Shown one piece after another: positions 62,290 to 64,000 of a stretch of DNA of 64,000 nt. Numbering within the stretch: position 1 is the stretch's first letter; every line of letters begins with the position of its first letter. The DNA comes from an uncultured Rhodospirillaceae bacterium (lineage in GTDB: Bacteria > Pseudomonadota > Alphaproteobacteria > Rhodospirillales > Magnetospirillaceae). Where the stretch lies: assembly GCA_903901915.1 (NCBI GenBank), contig CAIUSV010000044.1, forward strand, positions 1-64,000. Reading direction: 5' to 3'. The notes below the pieces were generated by a model. It was not told the origin of the DNA. It saw nothing but the letters and a program-made list of their open reading frames with translations, and did no database searches. The position numbers and the translations under genes were made by a program.

Positions 62290-63765
62290 CTACCCACGTC
62301 CGACGACGGGAGACTGGCTGCTCCGGCGCTTGGCCTCATACATGGCGGCATCCGCATCCTTGATGATCTGATCCGGATCGCCATCATCTCCCAGGAACAG
62401 CCGTATCCCGATACTGGTTGACCCCTGGTGGCGAATATCGCCCAACACATACTCCTCGCTGAGACTCCGACGGAGTTTATCGGCTACCGAATTGGCCTGA
62501 GCCGCCGCCCGGTCCGGATCGGGCCCCAACCGTTCCAGCACCACAACGAACTCATCGCCACCGATCCGGGCGACGGTATCGCTGTCGCGCACCGACGCCA
62601 GCAGGCGGCGACCGACTTCCAACAGCAGGCGATCTCCGACATCATGGCCGTGCGTATCGTTTAACTGTTTGAATTTATTCAGATCAAGAAACAGAACCGC
62701 CAGATGGCTGTCGTCACGCCGGCTGGTGCTCAATGCCCGGCTCAACCGATCCAGCAGGAGACGGCGGTTGGGAAGATGGGTCAGCGCATCATGAAAGGCG
62801 ATATGGCGTAGTTCCTCTTCTCTGCGTTTGCGCTCGGTCAGGTCAACGAACTGGATCAGCAGATGCCCTTCGCCGTCGAGATAGGTCGGCAGTATCCGGG
62901 CTTCGACCCAAATTTTCCCATTGCAGGGGGTTACGACGTTGATTTCCCGCTGCTGCGGGCTGTGGTGCGCCAGCGCGGTCAGGCAATCGCCGAGAAGGCC
63001 GGATTCCCGCCACGCCTCGATGGCGTGGAAGTTTTGCGCGGCAAGGTCCTCCCGCGTCGCGCCGACAAGCCGGGCATAGGCGTCATTCGCCAGAACGCAC
63101 CGGCCACTGCCGGCATACACCCCCATCGGAAGTGGTGAGCACAGAAGAATCGTCTTGTTGAAGTCAAGAGCTTCGGAGAGGTGCCGGGTACGCTCGATGA
63201 CGCGATCTTCCAGGGTCGTGATCGAGGCAGCCAGATTCTGAAACAGCCTTGCGTTATCGATGGCGACGCTCGCCTGATTGGCGAATAGCGTCATGACGGT
63301 CAGGTCGCGGGTGTCGAAAGAAGCGCCACCTTCCTTGCCCATCGCCGACAGTCCGCCGATGATGACGCCGCGGCATATCAGCGGAACCAGCAGAATCGAA
63401 GACATGCCCGGTGCCCAACGCTTGCTGGAATCCAGCTCGAAATCCCAGTGCTCGCCGAAAAGCAGCGGCCGTTGGCGTTGGAGGACCCAGCCGCAGGGGC
63501 CCTCTTGAATCGGAAAGGTTTGATTGAGAAGCATCGACGCGAACTTTCCGTGCGCCGCGCCATAGGTGAAGGTCCGGCGATCAGGATCGATCAGCGGTAC
63601 GACCAGCGTCTCGGCATTCACGACCTGGCGGGCGGCCTCGGCCACCGATACCAGCAGGTGCTCCAGATTCAGTTCCGAGACCAGATTCTCCCCCAGCGCC
63701 AGCAAAAGCTCCATTTCCTTGCTGGTCAGCGCAGGGGGGCCGGTGATGTCGTTGAGTTCGTCCAT
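62290..63765 (-). CDS. GAF-PAS diguanylate cyclase
   Basis: GAF region, PAS region, then AFHDALTHLPNRRLLLDRL and RIGGDEFVVVLERLG. Confidence 0.92.
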   Translation of the reverse strand: MDELNDITGPPALTSKEMELLLALGENLVSELNLEHLLVSVAEAARQVVNAETLVVPLIDPDRRTFTYGAAHGKFASMLLNQTFPIQEGPCGWVLQRQRPLLFGEHWDFELDSSKRWAPGMSSILLVPLICRGVIIGGLSAMGKEGGASFDTRDLTVMTLFANQASVAIDNARLFQNLAASITTLEDRVIERTRHLSEALDFNKTILLCSPLPMGVYAGSGRCVLANDAYARLVGATREDLAAQNFHAIEAWRESGLLGDCLTALAHHSPQQREINVVTPCNGKIWVEARILPTYLDGEGHLLIQFVDLTERKRREEELRHIAFHDALTHLPNRRLLLDRLSRALSTSRRDDSHLAVLFLDLNKFKQLNDTHGHDVGDRLLLEVGRRLLASVRDSDTVARIGGDEFVVVLERLGPDPDRAAAQANSVADKLRRSLSEEYVLGDIRHQGSTSIGIRLFLGDDGDPDQIIKDADAAMYEAKRRSSQSPVVGRG

Positions 63766-63795
63766 CGACGTGATCTCGAAAACAGCCGCTGAGGA

Positions 63796-64000
63796 TCAGA
63801 ACGTGACGTTGTAGTCCGCGCCCGCGACCTCAAGATAATAGGAGGTGACGCCCTTGACCTCGGCATCCACGATCAGGTCATGGGGAACCGAGGTCGCCAG
63901 GGCATCGACGCAGACCTGGCAGATGGTATAGCGGACCCCCAGGTCGCTGGCGTGACGGATCAGGTCCTCCAGTTGGGCCATGCCCTTGCGGCGCATGACG
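63796..64000 (-). CDS. DsrE-family-like protein, C-terminal part (continues past window edge)
   Basis: VMRRKGMAQLEDLIRHASDLGVRYTICQVCVDAL...GVTSYYLEVAGADYNVTF resembles DsrE/DsrF-like C-termini. Confidence 0.5.
   Translation of the reverse strand, partial: VMRRKGMAQLEDLIRHASDLGVRYTICQVCVDALATSVPHDLIVDAEVKGVTSYYLEVAGADYNVTF

Overview
The window is a GC-rich alphaproteobacterial chromosome segment. Gene content and an Mms6/MamD-type LG-repeat protein suggest a Magnetospirillum-like Rhodospirillaceae; this is inference, as no search was run. Backbone regions are: a complete 14-gene nuoA-N operon on the minus strand (47.46-61.57 kb) followed by birA, coaX and RNase J; purC/purS; pyruvate kinase; dcd; and tRNA-Thr and tRNA-Asp. 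Accessory or signalling regions are: (i) an orphan RnfD-like + DUF2330 pair (0.2-2.4 kb); (ii) a translationally coupled two-histidine-kinase / REC-HDOD operon (4.8-10 kb); (iii) a dense sensory cluster at 11-24.8 kb with a CheY-like protein, a pilin-like C-terminal-domain membrane protein, an MCP with CZB domain, a Crp/Fnr regulator with a perfect 18-bp palindromic operator, a soluble tandem-CZB protein, an Mms6-like LG-repeat protein, a hybrid kinase, a hemerythrin-PilZ protein, an MCP-hemerythrin fusion and a REC-LuxR regulator; (iv) an arsM/arsR region with an MFS transporter, a coupled 40-aa microprotein and an internally shortened sigma-like ORF; (v) two ~90-bp intergenic repeats in inverted orientation flanking dsbB-meaB-GGDEF. 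The best candidate for an undescribed system is the 15.1-24.8 kb oxygen/redox/metal-sensing cluster containing the stand-alone tandem-CZB protein and the Mms6-like protein. No CRISPR array, transposase, integrase or prophage was recognised.
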